The position numbers and the translations under genes are program-made. A DNA stretch of 64,000 nt from UMGS1696 sp964621165. Its GTDB lineage: Bacteria > Bacillota > Clostridia > Oscillospirales > CAG-272. Positions 32,788 through 41,890 of the stretch are shown here, one piece after another; the first letter of the stretch is position 1; every line of letters starts with the position of its first letter. Location: positions 1 through 64,000 of the forward strand of contig CAZULC010000012.1 in the NCBI GenBank assembly GCA_964621165.1, in the 5' to 3' direction. Under the pieces are notes generated by a model that ran no database searches, was not told the origin of the DNA, and saw only the letters and a program-made list of their open reading frames with translations.

Positions 32788-34125
32788 TTAATCCGCGCGC
32801 CTGCCGAGACAGAAGCCGTCCTCGTACCCGTACAGCACCACCGGGACTATCTCGCCTATACCGGATGAACATCCCACCGCCTTGACTTCCACAAAATGCT
32901 CACTGTGTCCGGTGGAGTTCGCTCCGAAGCACTTTTCCGTCAACATGTATACGGGCTTTTCTCGGTGTGCGTCAATGTAGTCCCGCAGAAGAGACAACTT
33001 TATCTCCTCACCCACCGACTCGAGATAGAGAAGCCGCTCCTTCTTCACCTGCTCTGGAATCTGGTTTTCCATCAAAGCCGCTTCCGTTCCTTTGCGAATG
33101 GAGTAGGGGAATATGTGCAGGTGTAGAAATCCCACATTCCGGCAGAACTCCACTGTTTCGGCAAAGTTTTCCTCAGTTTCTCCCGGAAAGCCCGTGATGA
33201 TGTCCGCCGAGAACGTCACTCCGGGTGTGGCAGACTTCATCCGCTCAACCGCCGCGAGAGCCATGTCAGCGTTGTATCTTCTCCTCATCTGGCGTAAAAC
33301 CTCACTGGAGCCGCTCTGCATGGACAGATGAAAGTGGGGCATGATTTTCTCCCCGGCTGACGAAAGAGAGATGACAAAATATTCGCTCATCACCGTGGGT
33401 TCAAGTGAGCTGAGCCGGATGCGCTTCACTTCATCTATTTCCGCCAGACGGCAGACCAAATCCGCAAGGGCGTGACCGTAGGGCTTCCTGTCGGGAAAAT
33501 CCAATCCGTAAGAGGCGGTCTCGATTCCTGTCAGGACTATTTCAGCCGAACCGGCGCGGGCAAGAGTGCGGGCTTCCGACATAACCTCATCCGGTGACTT
33601 TGAACGCACGGGACCGCGGGCTTTGTTTATAATGCAGTAGGCGCAGAAGTTTTCGCATCCGTCCTCGATTTTGATGTACGAGCGGGTCCTGTTGGGGCAG
33701 TCCAGCTTCATCTCAACCGAGCCGCGGTCAACCGGGGGAACCACACCGTTTTTGCCGACTGATTCTCCATGTGCGATTTTCAGAATAATTTCGCCGAGCC
33801 TTTCCTTGTCCCCGTTTCCGCAGACAAAGTCCACTCCTTCTATGGACATGGCTTCATCCGGGGAGATTTGCGCGAAGCATCCGGTTGCAACCACGTGATC
33901 TGCGAGAGTGGCAGCGCGGCGTATCATCTGGCGGGACTTTCTGTCGCTTTCGGCCGTGACCGTGCAGGTGTTGACCACACAGATATCGCATTTTTTCCCG
34001 AAAGGGACTATTCTGATTCCGTTATTTTTCAGGAATGATACCCAGACGTCGGATTCGTACTGGTTCACCCGGCAGCCGAGGGTCATGAAGGACGCCGTTA
34101 TTTCATTATTATTACTGTAAGCCAT
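32788..34125 (-). CDS. mtaB: tRNA threonylcarbamoyladenosine methylthiotransferase MtaB
   Basis: A radical-SAM enzyme that adds a methylthio group to t6A37 of tRNAs, yielding ms2t6A. The 445-residue protein has the N-terminal UPF0004 domain with three ligand cysteines (TLGCRVNQYES, NTCTVT, ATGCFAQI). The radical-SAM motif is ENFCAYCIINKARGPVRS, and the barrel contains HFHLSMQSGSSEVLRQMRRR and IITGFPGETEENF. A TRAM-like tail follows. HLHIFPYSIRKGT is typical of the MtaB/MiaB family, and MtaB is preferred over MiaB because of the short N-terminus and LSSLEP motif. The ribosome binding site is weak. It is transcribed toward the MutS-like operon. Confidence 0.93.
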   Translation of the reverse strand: MAYSNNNEITASFMTLGCRVNQYESDVWVSFLKNNGIRIVPFGKKCDICVVNTCTVTAESDRKSRQMIRRAATLADHVVATGCFAQISPDEAMSIEGVDFVCGNGDKERLGEIILKIAHGESVGKNGVVPPVDRGSVEMKLDCPNRTRSYIKIEDGCENFCAYCIINKARGPVRSKSPDEVMSEARTLARAGSAEIVLTGIETASYGLDFPDRKPYGHALADLVCRLAEIDEVKRIRLSSLEPTVMSEYFVISLSSAGEKIMPHFHLSMQSGSSEVLRQMRRRYNADMALAAVERMKSATPGVTFSADIITGFPGETEENFAETVEFCRNVGFLHLHIFPYSIRKGTEAALMENQIPEQVKKERLLYLESVGEEIKLSLLRDYIDAHREKPVYMLTEKCFGANSTGHSEHFVEVKAVGCSSGIGEIVPVVLYGYEDGFCLGRRAD

Positions 34126-34256
34126 AATTTACGCTTTCTCTGACTTTTTAAGATTATTTTCCTCCCATAATTTTACCACGAAAAGCGGAAGTTGTAAAGC
34201 GTTAATGAATGAAAACGAAAAAATTATTGTAAAAATAAAAAATATCGCCATGGTTA

Positions 34257-34285
34257 TTGAAAAAACGAAGATAAAGTTGTATAAT
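34257..34285 (+). promoter_or_regulatory. Promoter TTGAAA-17-TATAAT of upp
   Basis: The hexamers are 17 bp apart with a consensus -10, which ends 58 bp before the upp start codon. The rest of the 218-bp mtaB-upp intergenic region is AT-rich with no other feature seen. Confidence 0.8.
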
Positions 34286-34343
34286 AATGAGAGAATCAAC
34301 TGACACAATGATATAATGCTAAAAGTGAAAGGATGCAGTTTTT

Positions 34344-34979
34344 ATGAACACGAATACTTTTCATGTGGTAGACCACCCGCTTATCAAGCATAAGCTGACT
34401 ATCATGAGAATGAAAGACACCGGCTCCAAGGATTTCAGACAGCTGCTCTCGGAGATTGCAATGCTCATGTGCTACGAGCTGACCCGGGACATCCCCGTTA
34501 CCGACGTTGAAATCGAGACTCCCGTCGCCAAAATGACGGCTCAGATGGTGGAGGGCAAGAAGCTGGCCATCGTTCCCATACTCCGCGCTGGACTTGGAAT
34601 GGTTGACGGCATCCTCAGCCTTGTACCCGTGGCAAAGGTGGGTCACATCGGACTTTACCGCGACCCGGACACCCACCTTCCCGTAGAATACTACTGCAAG
34701 CTCCCGCAGGACATTCAGGACAGATATGTCATAATCTGCGACCCAATGCTTGCAACAGGCGGTTCCGCTGCCGGAGCCATCGACATTCTCAAGAAAAAGG
34801 GCGTTACACAGATTAAGCTGCTTTGCCTGGTTGCGGCTCCCGAGGGCGTGGAAAAGCTCCAGAAGCAACACCCGGACGTTGAGATTTACACCGCTGCACT
34901 GGATGAAAAGCTAAACGAGCACGCGTATATCATTCCCGGACTGGGCGATGCGGGAGACAGACTCTTCGGTACAAAATAA
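34344..34979 (+). CDS. upp: Uracil phosphoribosyltransferase
   Basis: Salvages uracil: uracil + PRPP gives UMP + PPi. At 211 residues this is the standard length. VPILRAGLGMVDGI is the conserved substrate loop, VIICDPMLATGGSA the PRPP-binding loop, and YIIPGLGDAGDRLFGT the C-terminal uracil-binding signature. The upstream promoter is clear and AAAGGA lies about 10 bases before the ATG. The downstream pseudouridine synthase is on the same strand but separated by a likely terminator. Neither the promoter region nor the leader shows an obvious PyrR-type attenuator. Confidence 0.96.
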   Translation: MNTNTFHVVDHPLIKHKLTIMRMKDTGSKDFRQLLSEIAMLMCYELTRDIPVTDVEIETPVAKMTAQMVEGKKLAIVPILRAGLGMVDGILSLVPVAKVGHIGLYRDPDTHLPVEYYCKLPQDIQDRYVIICDPMLATGGSAAGAIDILKKKGVTQIKLLCLVAAPEGVEKLQKQHPDVEIYTAALDEKLNEHAYIIPGLGDAGDRLFGTK

Positions 34980-35055
34980 CCGCATGAAATATGTAGCATA
35001 ACTTGATTTGCATTTAGCTGATTTCACGTTTCAATTCAAAAACAAAACAGAATTT

Positions 35056-35085
35056 AAGGGCGGGGAAAAGCTCCCTGCCTTTGTT
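35056..35085 (+). terminator. Possible terminator after upp
   Basis: AAGG...GGGA pairs with TCCC...CCTT with an internal mismatch of two bases, followed by TTTGTT. The stem is imperfect, so this may instead be a leaky terminator that allows readthrough into the next gene. Confidence 0.45.
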
Positions 35086-35095
35086 AATAATAGAA

Positions 35096-36070
35096 ATGCG
35101 AACTTTTACAATCAACAACAACGACTCGGGGCAGAGGCTGGACAAGTTCATCATGAAGTCCACCTGTGGGATGCCGAAATCCCTGCTCTACAAATATATC
35201 AGAACAAAACGCATCAAGGTCAACCGCTCCCGCGCCCACGAGGGAGACTTTCTGAACCCGGGAGACGTGGTGGAGATGTACATCCCTGACGAATTTTTCA
35301 GCGGGAACTCCGGCTCCGGCGAATACGAAAAGGTGAAGTACAAGCCCGACATAGTCTACGAGGACGAAAATATCCTGCTGTGCAATAAAAAACCGGGAAT
35401 GCTGGTTCATCTCGGCGACGAGGGGGACAAAAACCGTGCGGAGGGAGCTGAGCGTGAGACGCTGGTATATATTCTGACGGCGTACCTCGTGAACAAGGGT
35501 GAATACGACCCCGAAAACGAGGCATCCTTTGCTCCGGCACTGTGCAACCGAATCGACAGAAACACCGGCGGAATCGTGATTCTTGCCAAAACCGCGCCGG
35601 CTCTTCGAAAAATCAACGAAGCCATACGTGAAAATCGGGTCCACAAGAAATACCTCTGCGCGGCTCACGGCAGACTGACAGGGAACAAAACCTTAGTGTC
35701 CTACCACCGCAAGGACTACAAAACCAACACGGTAAAAATCTACGACAGCGAAGTTCCCGGTTCGAAGAAAATCATAACCGAGTACACCGCGCTGAAGTAC
35801 AACTCCGAGCTGGACCTGACCCTACTTGAAGTCAGCCTTATCACGGGACGAACCCACCAGATACGCGCACATCTCGCACACATCGGACATCCGCTCCTCG
35901 GAGAAGGAAAATACGCCCACAATGCCAAAGACAGGAAAATGGGATATTCGTCGCAGGCGCTTTATTCCTGCTCGGTTTCCTTTGATTTTGACGGGGAACT
36001 CTCCTACCTGAACGGGCAGGAATACAAGGTTGACGAGAGTAAAATAAACTTTGTTTCTCTTTTCAGGTGA
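35096..36070 (+). CDS. RluA-family pseudouridine synthase
   Basis: A 324-residue RNA-modifying enzyme that converts uridine to pseudouridine, most like the RluC/RluD branch acting on 23S rRNA. An S4 RNA-binding domain covers about residues 8-60 (SGQRLDKFIMKSTCGMPKSL). The catalytic aspartate is in CNRIDRNTGGIVILAKT, and TGRTHQIRAHLAHIGHPLLG is the conserved active-site loop. The HxRLD motif appears as CNRID, a minor variant. The ATG at 35096 is chosen because the longer frame depends on a TTG with no ribosome binding site. None is strong at 35096 either. The target base is not predictable from sequence. Confidence 0.9.
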   Translation: MRTFTINNNDSGQRLDKFIMKSTCGMPKSLLYKYIRTKRIKVNRSRAHEGDFLNPGDVVEMYIPDEFFSGNSGSGEYEKVKYKPDIVYEDENILLCNKKPGMLVHLGDEGDKNRAEGAERETLVYILTAYLVNKGEYDPENEASFAPALCNRIDRNTGGIVILAKTAPALRKINEAIRENRVHKKYLCAAHGRLTGNKTLVSYHRKDYKTNTVKIYDSEVPGSKKIITEYTALKYNSELDLTLLEVSLITGRTHQIRAHLAHIGHPLLGEGKYAHNAKDRKMGYSSQALYSCSVSFDFDGELSYLNGQEYKVDESKINFVSLFR

Positions 36071-36152
36071 ATGAGCGGACGGAATTATTTTGAAAAATAA
36101 AATAATTCACACAAAAAAAGTGAAAAAAAGTCTGTTTTTTCTAAAAAACCAC

Positions 36153-36181
36153 TTGTTTTACCGTGCAAAATAGGTTATAAT
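36153..36181 (+). promoter_or_regulatory. Promoter TTGTTT-17-TATAAT of the rnf operon
   Basis: A 17-bp spacer and consensus -10, 65 bp before rnfC. The leader contains GAAAGG in front of the ATG. Confidence 0.7.
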
Positions 36182-36245
36182 TTATATAATAGGCATGTGA
36201 GCTGTCAATGGCAGCTTTTAAAGATAATTCGAAAGGAAATATAAT

Positions 36246-37586
36246 ATGGCATATACCTTTTCCGGCGGAATCCATGTGGAGGAGTACAAGCGAACGGAGA
36301 AATGCCGGATTGAAGTTTTACCGCCGCCGAAGACCGTGACGATTCCCCTGTCCCAGCATATAGGCGCACCCGCCGTTCCCTGTGTAAAAATAGGCGACGA
36401 GGTGACGCTGGGTCAGAAGATAGGAGACGTTGACGAGTCGGCTCTGGGCTGTCCGGTTCACGCAAGCGTATCGGGCAGGGTCACGGATATAATAAAGAAG
36501 ACAATCCCCTCGGGTGCGGTGGTGGACCACATCGTAATCGAGAACGACATGAAGAACACCCTCTGTCCGGACATGGTTCCCGTGACGAAAAAGCTGACCG
36601 AATGCACCACTGACGAAATTATCGGAATCATCAGAAACGCGGGCATATCAGGCATGGGCGGCGCGGCATTCCCAACATATGCGAAAATCCGCTCGGCTCT
36701 CGGCAAGGTTGACACGATTATCATAAACTGCGCCGAATGCGAGCCTTTTATCACGGCAAACCACCGGCTTCTTCTGGAACAGCCCGCTTCGGTCATAAAC
36801 GGAATCAAAATCCTGCTCAAGGCTCTGTCGGTCCGCACGGCGTTTATCGCAATCGAGGACAACAAACTTGACGCGGCTGAAAAATTGGAAGAGCTGCTGG
36901 CGGACTCCAAGATGATTACCGTTAAGATAATGAAGACAAAATATCCGCAGGGCGACGAGAGACAGCTGATCTACGCCCTCACCGGAGTCGAAATCCCCAC
37001 GGGCAAGCTTCCGGCTGACGTTGGATGCGTTATATTCAACGCCGAAACCTGCTCCGCCGTGTACAAAGCCTTCGCCTACGGTCATCCCCTTGTGAAGCGA
37101 ATCGTAACTGTGGACGGCGACTGCGTGAAACATCCGAAAAACCTTCTCGTGCCGATCGGAACGTCAGTTTCCGACATAATCGAGTTCTGCGGCGGACTGA
37201 AGCGGGAAGTGCGTACCTTAATCAACGGCGGACCCATGATGGGCGCGGCTCAGTGGGACACGGAAATGCCCGTTACAAAGTCGACAAGCGCGATTCTGCT
37301 GTTCTCCGAGGGGTTTGGCAAGAAGAACACCCCCAACCCAACTTGCATCCACTGCGGACGGTGCGTGAACAACTGCCCAATGCACCTGATGCCCATGTAT
37401 ATCGCCCAGTTCTCCCAGCTCGGCGACTGGAAAAACGCCGCTGACTACGGGGCTATGAGCTGCGTTGAGTGCGGTTCATGCTCCTACAACTGCCCCGGTG
37501 GAGTTGAGATAGTCCAGCACATAAGAAAAGCCAAAGCCGCAATCAAAACCGAAAAAGCGCGGCTCGCGTCACTTAACAAAAACTGA
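36246..37586 (+). CDS. rnfC: Rnf complex subunit RnfC
   Basis: The peripheral NADH/FMN-binding subunit of the Rnf ferredoxin:NAD+ oxidoreductase, which couples electron transfer to Na+ or H+ export. At 446 residues it is usual for Clostridia. An N-terminal barrel-sandwich region precedes GISGMGGAAFPTYAKIRSAL (FMN/NADH fold). The C-terminal pair of 4Fe-4S motifs is CIHCGRCVNNCP and CVECGSCSYNCP. It is the first gene of rnfCDGEAB, the common Firmicutes order, with AAAGG before the ATG. Confidence 0.96.
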   Translation: MAYTFSGGIHVEEYKRTEKCRIEVLPPPKTVTIPLSQHIGAPAVPCVKIGDEVTLGQKIGDVDESALGCPVHASVSGRVTDIIKKTIPSGAVVDHIVIENDMKNTLCPDMVPVTKKLTECTTDEIIGIIRNAGISGMGGAAFPTYAKIRSALGKVDTIIINCAECEPFITANHRLLLEQPASVINGIKILLKALSVRTAFIAIEDNKLDAAEKLEELLADSKMITVKIMKTKYPQGDERQLIYALTGVEIPTGKLPADVGCVIFNAETCSAVYKAFAYGHPLVKRIVTVDGDCVKHPKNLLVPIGTSVSDIIEFCGGLKREVRTLINGGPMMGAAQWDTEMPVTKSTSAILLFSEGFGKKNTPNPTCIHCGRCVNNCPMHLMPMYIAQFSQLGDWKNAADYGAMSCVECGSCSYNCPGGVEIVQHIRKAKAAIKTEKARLASLNKN

Positions 37587-37665
37587 GAAACTATATTAAA
37601 TAACCTGACTGCAGGACAGCCGAATCCTGAAAATTGCCGCTGCAATGCAGTAAATGAGGATAAAA

Positions 37666-38733
37666 ATGGATAAAAACGAGATAAAAACCAAAAAGGACTC
37701 AGTTCCGGAGAAAAGCGGCAGGACGTCCGGGATAAAAATGCCCACTCTGCTGACAGTTCAGTCCTCGCCGCACATAAAAAGTCCGGAAACAACGACAACT
37801 GTAATGTTCGACGTGATCCTCGCCCTTCTGCCGGCTTACATCTGGGGAATTGCGGTGTTCGGCTGGCGTGCGTTGGCTTTGGGCGTGGTATCAATAGTTA
37901 GCGCGGTGGGATTTGAAGCCCTGTCCCAGTTTCTGCTTCACCGGCCCATAACAGTGCGTGACCTCTCCGCCGCCGTGACGGGACTGCTGCTCGCCATGAA
38001 CCTGCCCGTTACCGTTCCCTTATGGATGCCGGTTATAGGCGCGTTCTTCGCTATAGTTGTGGTAAAGCAGCTCTTCGGCGGAATTGGCAAGAACTTTGTG
38101 AATCCTGCTTTGGCGGCACGTGTGTTCCTGTTTTCATGGGCTGACAAAATGTCCGCGTTCCCGGCGTTCGGCTCGAGGGTCAATTCTTTGGCGGTCGAGC
38201 TTTCCGAGAGCGACATAATCGCCGGAGCCACACCTCTTGCTTCCCTGAAAAACGGAGTACTGCCTGAGACAAATCTCTTCGACATGATAATCGGTAACGT
38301 CAGCGGATGCGTGGGCGAGGTGTCGTCCATACTGCTGATAGCCGGAGGAATTTATCTTCTCATGCGGCGGGTTATCACATGGCACATTCCCGTGGCGTAC
38401 ATCGGAACCGTAGCGGTTCTCACATTCCTCTTCCCAAAAGGCTCCCTTGGACCTCAGTACATGCTCTACGAGCTTTTTGCGGGCGGACTTATGCTCGGTG
38501 CGATTTTCATGGCCACCGACTACTCCACCTCCCCCGTAACTCCAACCGGAAGAATCATCTACGGAATCGGATGCGGGGCTATAACCGTACTTATCCGCAC
38601 CTTCGGAAGCTACGCCGAGGGAGTTTCCTTCGCGGTACTTATTATGAATCTGCTTGTATTTTATATAGATAAGGCGACTATGCCGAGACCTTTTGGCGGA
38701 GCCGGACGTCTTGGAGGTAAGAAACGTGATTGA
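37666..38733 (+). CDS. rnfD: Rnf complex subunit RnfD
   Basis: An integral membrane subunit carrying covalent FMN. It has 355 residues with about nine to ten hydrophobic helices. The flavin-attachment region is DIIAGATPLASLKNG, where the threonine is expected to carry FMN through a phosphoester bond. MNLPVTVPLWMPVIGAFFAI and YEGVSFAVLIMNLLVFYIDK are recognisable RnfD helices. The ATG at 37666 is preferred to one at 37654 because GAGG lies 6 bases before it. Its last 8 bases overlap the rnfG start, so the two are translationally coupled. Confidence 0.95.
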   Translation: MDKNEIKTKKDSVPEKSGRTSGIKMPTLLTVQSSPHIKSPETTTTVMFDVILALLPAYIWGIAVFGWRALALGVVSIVSAVGFEALSQFLLHRPITVRDLSAAVTGLLLAMNLPVTVPLWMPVIGAFFAIVVVKQLFGGIGKNFVNPALAARVFLFSWADKMSAFPAFGSRVNSLAVELSESDIIAGATPLASLKNGVLPETNLFDMIIGNVSGCVGEVSSILLIAGGIYLLMRRVITWHIPVAYIGTVAVLTFLFPKGSLGPQYMLYELFAGGLMLGAIFMATDYSTSPVTPTGRIIYGIGCGAITVLIRTFGSYAEGVSFAVLIMNLLVFYIDKATMPRPFGGAGRLGGKKRD

Positions 38734-40495
38734 TAACAATAAAAATAATCCGGGTAGCGCTGTGAATACCGCGGCTGGAACAAAGAAGGATTCACTTGAG
38801 TCGCTTCCGAAGAAAGCTGCCGACAAAAGCGGTGTTACGGACGTCTTCTCCGATTTCAGCAAACTGCTTGAGGAAGGCTCAGGGGACGCAAAAAAGCCGG
38901 AGGAGCTTGCGGTGTCTTCTCAGAATACGGATGACGGATTCATTTCTTCCGACGACGAATCCATGTCGGTTTTCGACGAGACCGAAGCTGATGCGGGGGA
39001 AGAGGAGAGCATTTTCTCCACTCCCGAGGGTGAAGACGAATTTGAATCCTTTGCCTCAGACGAACCTGACGGGGCAGATGAGCCACAGCCGGAGGAGACA
39101 AAGCCCGAGCCTCCGTCAGTTGATTTTTCTTCCGTATTGAAAGGCAGAAAAAAGTCGAAGCGGAATAGCAAAAACAGAAACATACCGAAGCCTGCCGAAA
39201 AAACAGCGCCAGAGGCCACTCAGGCACAGAACGAATATAATGAGCCGGAGCTGAGTCTCGACAGCTTTGAATCAACAGAACCCGAAAAAACCGACGAACC
39301 GGAGACGCCGGACATTCCCGCTCCCCAGCCCCATAGGACGCCAGAGAGACGTCAGCCGAAGGAAAAACATGAATCCGACCCCGGCTCAACCCCGTATCTT
39401 GTGAGAATGGTGCTGACCCTCACCGGAATCTGCACGGCAATCGCGCTTCTTTTGGCTGTAGTCAACGGCATGACAAAGGATGTTATCGCCGAAAACGAGG
39501 TAAAGGAAAACAACGAAGCCATTCTCGCTGTGTTCCCGGAAGGAGACGAAGTCAGGGAATACACAGCCGAAAGCGGTGAGAGTGTATACATCGTCATGAA
39601 AAACGGCGGTATCATCGGCTACTGCGTGAACGCTGTCGGTGCGGGTTACGCTGACGAGATTAAAACAATGATAGGCATAAATCCCGACGGGGAGGTCAGC
39701 GGCATTTCCATTGTCAGCATCAGCGACACCCCCGGAGTCGGATCAAAGGTAAAGAACCCGTCCTACCTTGAAAAATACATCGGAGTCAGCGAGAACGTGG
39801 TAATCGGCGAAAACATGGACGGAATCGCCGGCGCAACATTCAGTTCAAAGGGTGTGGCCGAAGCCGTGAACAACGCCCTCGCGGTTAAGGTTGATCTTGA
39901 CAAAGCCGCACTTGTACTGAACGCCAAAGTCTCGCTTCCCGGTGAGGACGACGCAAATGCCCAGAACGGCGAAGACGAGGTTGACGTGAACATAATCGGC
40001 GAGGACGAAAGCGAGTACGAAACAACTCCCGAACCCGAAACCGCGGAGACTGAGACCGAAACGGAGCCTGAAACCGAAACCGAGACGGAACCTGAAACCG
40101 AAACAGAACCGGAGACGACTCCCGTAAACGTAGAGCCTGAGACCCAGCCTTATGTTCCGCCGGAGACTGAACCCGAGACTCAGCCCTACGTTCCGCCGGA
40201 AACCGAACCCGAGACTCAGCCCTACATTCCGCCGGAGACTGAACCCGAGACTCAGTCCTATGTTCCGCCTGAAACCGAGCCTGAGACTCAGCCTTATGTT
40301 CCGCCGGAAACCGAGCCTGAGACCGAGCCCGAGCCCGAGCCCGAAACCGAACCCGAGCCCGAGCCTGAAACCGAACCTGAAACCGAACCTGAGACGGAGC
40401 CTGAAACCGAGCCTTTGATTGAGATTCCAGTGGAGGCCGAGCCTGAAACCGAGCCGGAAGAGACCGAACCCGAGACAGAATGGGTCAAGCCGTAA
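38726..40495 (+). CDS. rnfG: Rnf complex subunit RnfG with long acidic N- and repeat-rich C-terminal extensions
   Basis: RnfG is normally about 190-210 residues. This one is about 589. The core at about 215-400 is standard: one membrane helix (VLTLTGICTAIALLLAVVNG), then an FMN-binding domain with DGIAGATFSSKGVAEA, where Thr carries FMN. Before it lie about 200 residues rich in Glu, Asp, Ser and Pro. After it lie about 180 residues of ETEPETQPYVPP-type repeats. The start is GTG at 38726 with GGAGG 7 bases upstream, inside the end of rnfD. The tail would project from the membrane like a spacer or wall-spanning arm. That role is inference. Confidence 0.9.
   Translation: MIDNNKNNPGSAVNTAAGTKKDSLESLPKKAADKSGVTDVFSDFSKLLEEGSGDAKKPEELAVSSQNTDDGFISSDDESMSVFDETEADAGEEESIFSTPEGEDEFESFASDEPDGADEPQPEETKPEPPSVDFSSVLKGRKKSKRNSKNRNIPKPAEKTAPEATQAQNEYNEPELSLDSFESTEPEKTDEPETPDIPAPQPHRTPERRQPKEKHESDPGSTPYLVRMVLTLTGICTAIALLLAVVNGMTKDVIAENEVKENNEAILAVFPEGDEVREYTAESGESVYIVMKNGGIIGYCVNAVGAGYADEIKTMIGINPDGEVSGISIVSISDTPGVGSKVKNPSYLEKYIGVSENVVIGENMDGIAGATFSSKGVAEAVNNALAVKVDLDKAALVLNAKVSLPGEDDANAQNGEDEVDVNIIGEDESEYETTPEPETAETETETEPETETETEPETETEPETTPVNVEPETQPYVPPETEPETQPYVPPETEPETQPYIPPETEPETQSYVPPETEPETQPYVPPETEPETEPEPEPETEPEPEPETEPETEPETEPETEPLIEIPVEAEPETEPEETEPETEWVKP
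40133..40410 (+). repeat. In-frame repeat tract coding for ETEPETQPYVPP units in RnfG
   Basis: About five 36-bp units with the codon pattern GAG-ACT-GAA-CCC-GAG-ACT-CAG-CCC-TAC-GTT-CCG-CCG and synonymous changes, followed by shorter ETEPEPEP repeats. Synonymous drift together with kept protein sequence shows that the repeat is maintained as protein. It is not a CRISPR array: there are no unique spacers. Confidence 0.9.
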
Positions 40496-40513
40496 TGAAA
40501 GGACGCTGAAAAA

Positions 40514-41302
40514 ATGAGCAACAATAAAAAATCCATACCTCAGATATTCCGCGACGGCGTGATTACAAACAACCCTACATTTGTGCAGCTTCTCGGAATG
40601 TGTCCTACATTGGCTACCACTACATCAGTCGTAAACGCTCTCGGCATGGGAGTGTCGGTTATCGTGGTTTTAGCCTTCTCAAACCTGTTTATTTCACTGC
40701 TGAGAAACATAATCCAAAAAGAAATACGTATCGCATCATACATCGTCATCATATCCGGCTTCGTCACGACGGTGGAGCTGATAATAAAAGCGTACTTTCC
40801 GGAAATCAACGCGTCCCTCGGCCTGTTTATCCCGCTTATCGTGGTGAACTGCATTATTCTCGCGAGAGCCGAAGCCTTTGCGTCAAAGAACGGACCCCTT
40901 GAATCCTTTGTGGACGGCATTGCCACTGGAATCGGATTCCTGCTGGCCCTTACCTGCATTGCCGCGGTACGTGAGCTTTTAGGAACCGGAATGCTCTTTG
41001 CTTCCAGCGACGGAACGGGAGGAGTGAAGATATTCGGAGACTGGTTCTCGCCAGCCACAATCTTCCTCATGCCCTCGGGAGCGTTCCTGACTCTCGGCTT
41101 CATTATCGCGCTTGTGCAGAAAATCCGCGCCGGTGTGGACGAGAGAAGCCGCAGAAAGCTGCTTGAAGAAGACGCAATCAACAGCGGCTACCACGCAACC
41201 CTCATGAGAGACGCGTCCAGTGGAAAAATCGTAAGACGCGCCGACGTTGAAGCTTCCCACGACAATGAAGTTAACGAAGAGAACAAGGAGGACGAAAAAT
41301 GA
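40514..41302 (+). CDS. rnfE: Rnf complex subunit RnfE
   Basis: A six-helix membrane subunit, homologous to RnfA in inverted topology. Together they hold a membrane-embedded 2Fe-2S cluster. The 262-residue protein shows FVQLLGMCPTLATTTSVVNA (cluster cysteine region) and VVNCIILARAEAFASKNGPL. It has a hydrophilic C-terminal tail of about 50 residues (ERSRRKLLEEDAINSGYHAT onward), longer than in most relatives. GAAAGG precedes the ATG. The gene overlaps rnfA by four bases. Confidence 0.95.
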   Translation: MSNNKKSIPQIFRDGVITNNPTFVQLLGMCPTLATTTSVVNALGMGVSVIVVLAFSNLFISLLRNIIQKEIRIASYIVIISGFVTTVELIIKAYFPEINASLGLFIPLIVVNCIILARAEAFASKNGPLESFVDGIATGIGFLLALTCIAAVRELLGTGMLFASSDGTGGVKIFGDWFSPATIFLMPSGAFLTLGFIIALVQKIRAGVDERSRRKLLEEDAINSGYHATLMRDASSGKIVRRADVEASHDNEVNEENKEDEK

Positions 41303-41874
41303 ACCTGCTGATGATAATGTTCACGGCAATTTTGACGGAGAACTTCATCTTCTCTCGTTTCTACGGATGCTGTCCCTTTCTTGGAGTGTCCGACAAGCCG
41401 TCAACCGCTCTTGGCATGGGTATGGCTGTCACATTCGTCATGACCCTGTCCTCGGCCGCAACATGGGCGGTGTACAACTTCTTCCTCGAGCCCTTCGGAC
41501 TTGAATACCTTAAGACAATCGCGTTCATTTTGGTTATAGCCACCCTCGTGCAGTTCATCGAGATGTTCCTCAAAAAGTTCATCCCATCCCTGTACGGCGC
41601 GCTTGGAATTTATCTTCCCCTGATTACGACAAACTGCGCGGTTTTAGGTGCGGCGCTGGTCAACATCGACAAAGGCTACAACTTCATCGAGAGCGTGGTC
41701 TTCGGATGTTCCGCGGCACTGGGATTCACACTCGCAATCACCGTATTCGCCGGAGTCAGAGCGCGGCTCCAGTTTGCAAATCCGCCAAAGGCCTTCCGGG
41801 GCTTCCCAATACTGCTCATCTCCGCGGGACTTGCGGCAATGGCGTTCTCAGGATTCTCTGGAATGAAATTTTAA
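41299..41874 (+). CDS. rnfA: Rnf complex subunit RnfA
   Basis: A 191-residue, six-helix subunit. The hallmark motifs are FSRFYGCCPFLGVSDKPSTA at the N-terminus (Cys of the 2Fe-2S cluster) and LITTNCAVLGAALVNIDKGY in helix 4 (second Cys). Length and motif spacing are standard. It is coupled to rnfE by stop/start overlap and followed by rnfB after 16 bp. The pair RnfA/RnfE sits between cytoplasmic ferredoxin-facing RnfB and the flavin subunits. Confidence 0.96.
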   Translation: MNLLMIMFTAILTENFIFSRFYGCCPFLGVSDKPSTALGMGMAVTFVMTLSSAATWAVYNFFLEPFGLEYLKTIAFILVIATLVQFIEMFLKKFIPSLYGALGIYLPLITTNCAVLGAALVNIDKGYNFIESVVFGCSAALGFTLAITVFAGVRARLQFANPPKAFRGFPILLISAGLAAMAFSGFSGMKF

Positions 41875-41890
41875 GGGAAGGCGAAAGTAA

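Noticed and set aside
34263..34343. PyrR-type attenuator or riboswitch before upp
   Set aside because: Only about 60 bases separate promoter and start and no stable terminator/antiterminator pair is visible.
40152..40418. Repeat array that could be read as CRISPR or as an arginine/proline-rich frame
   Set aside because: The repeats are in frame with RnfG, vary only synonymously and have no unique spacers. The other-frame product is a shadow.
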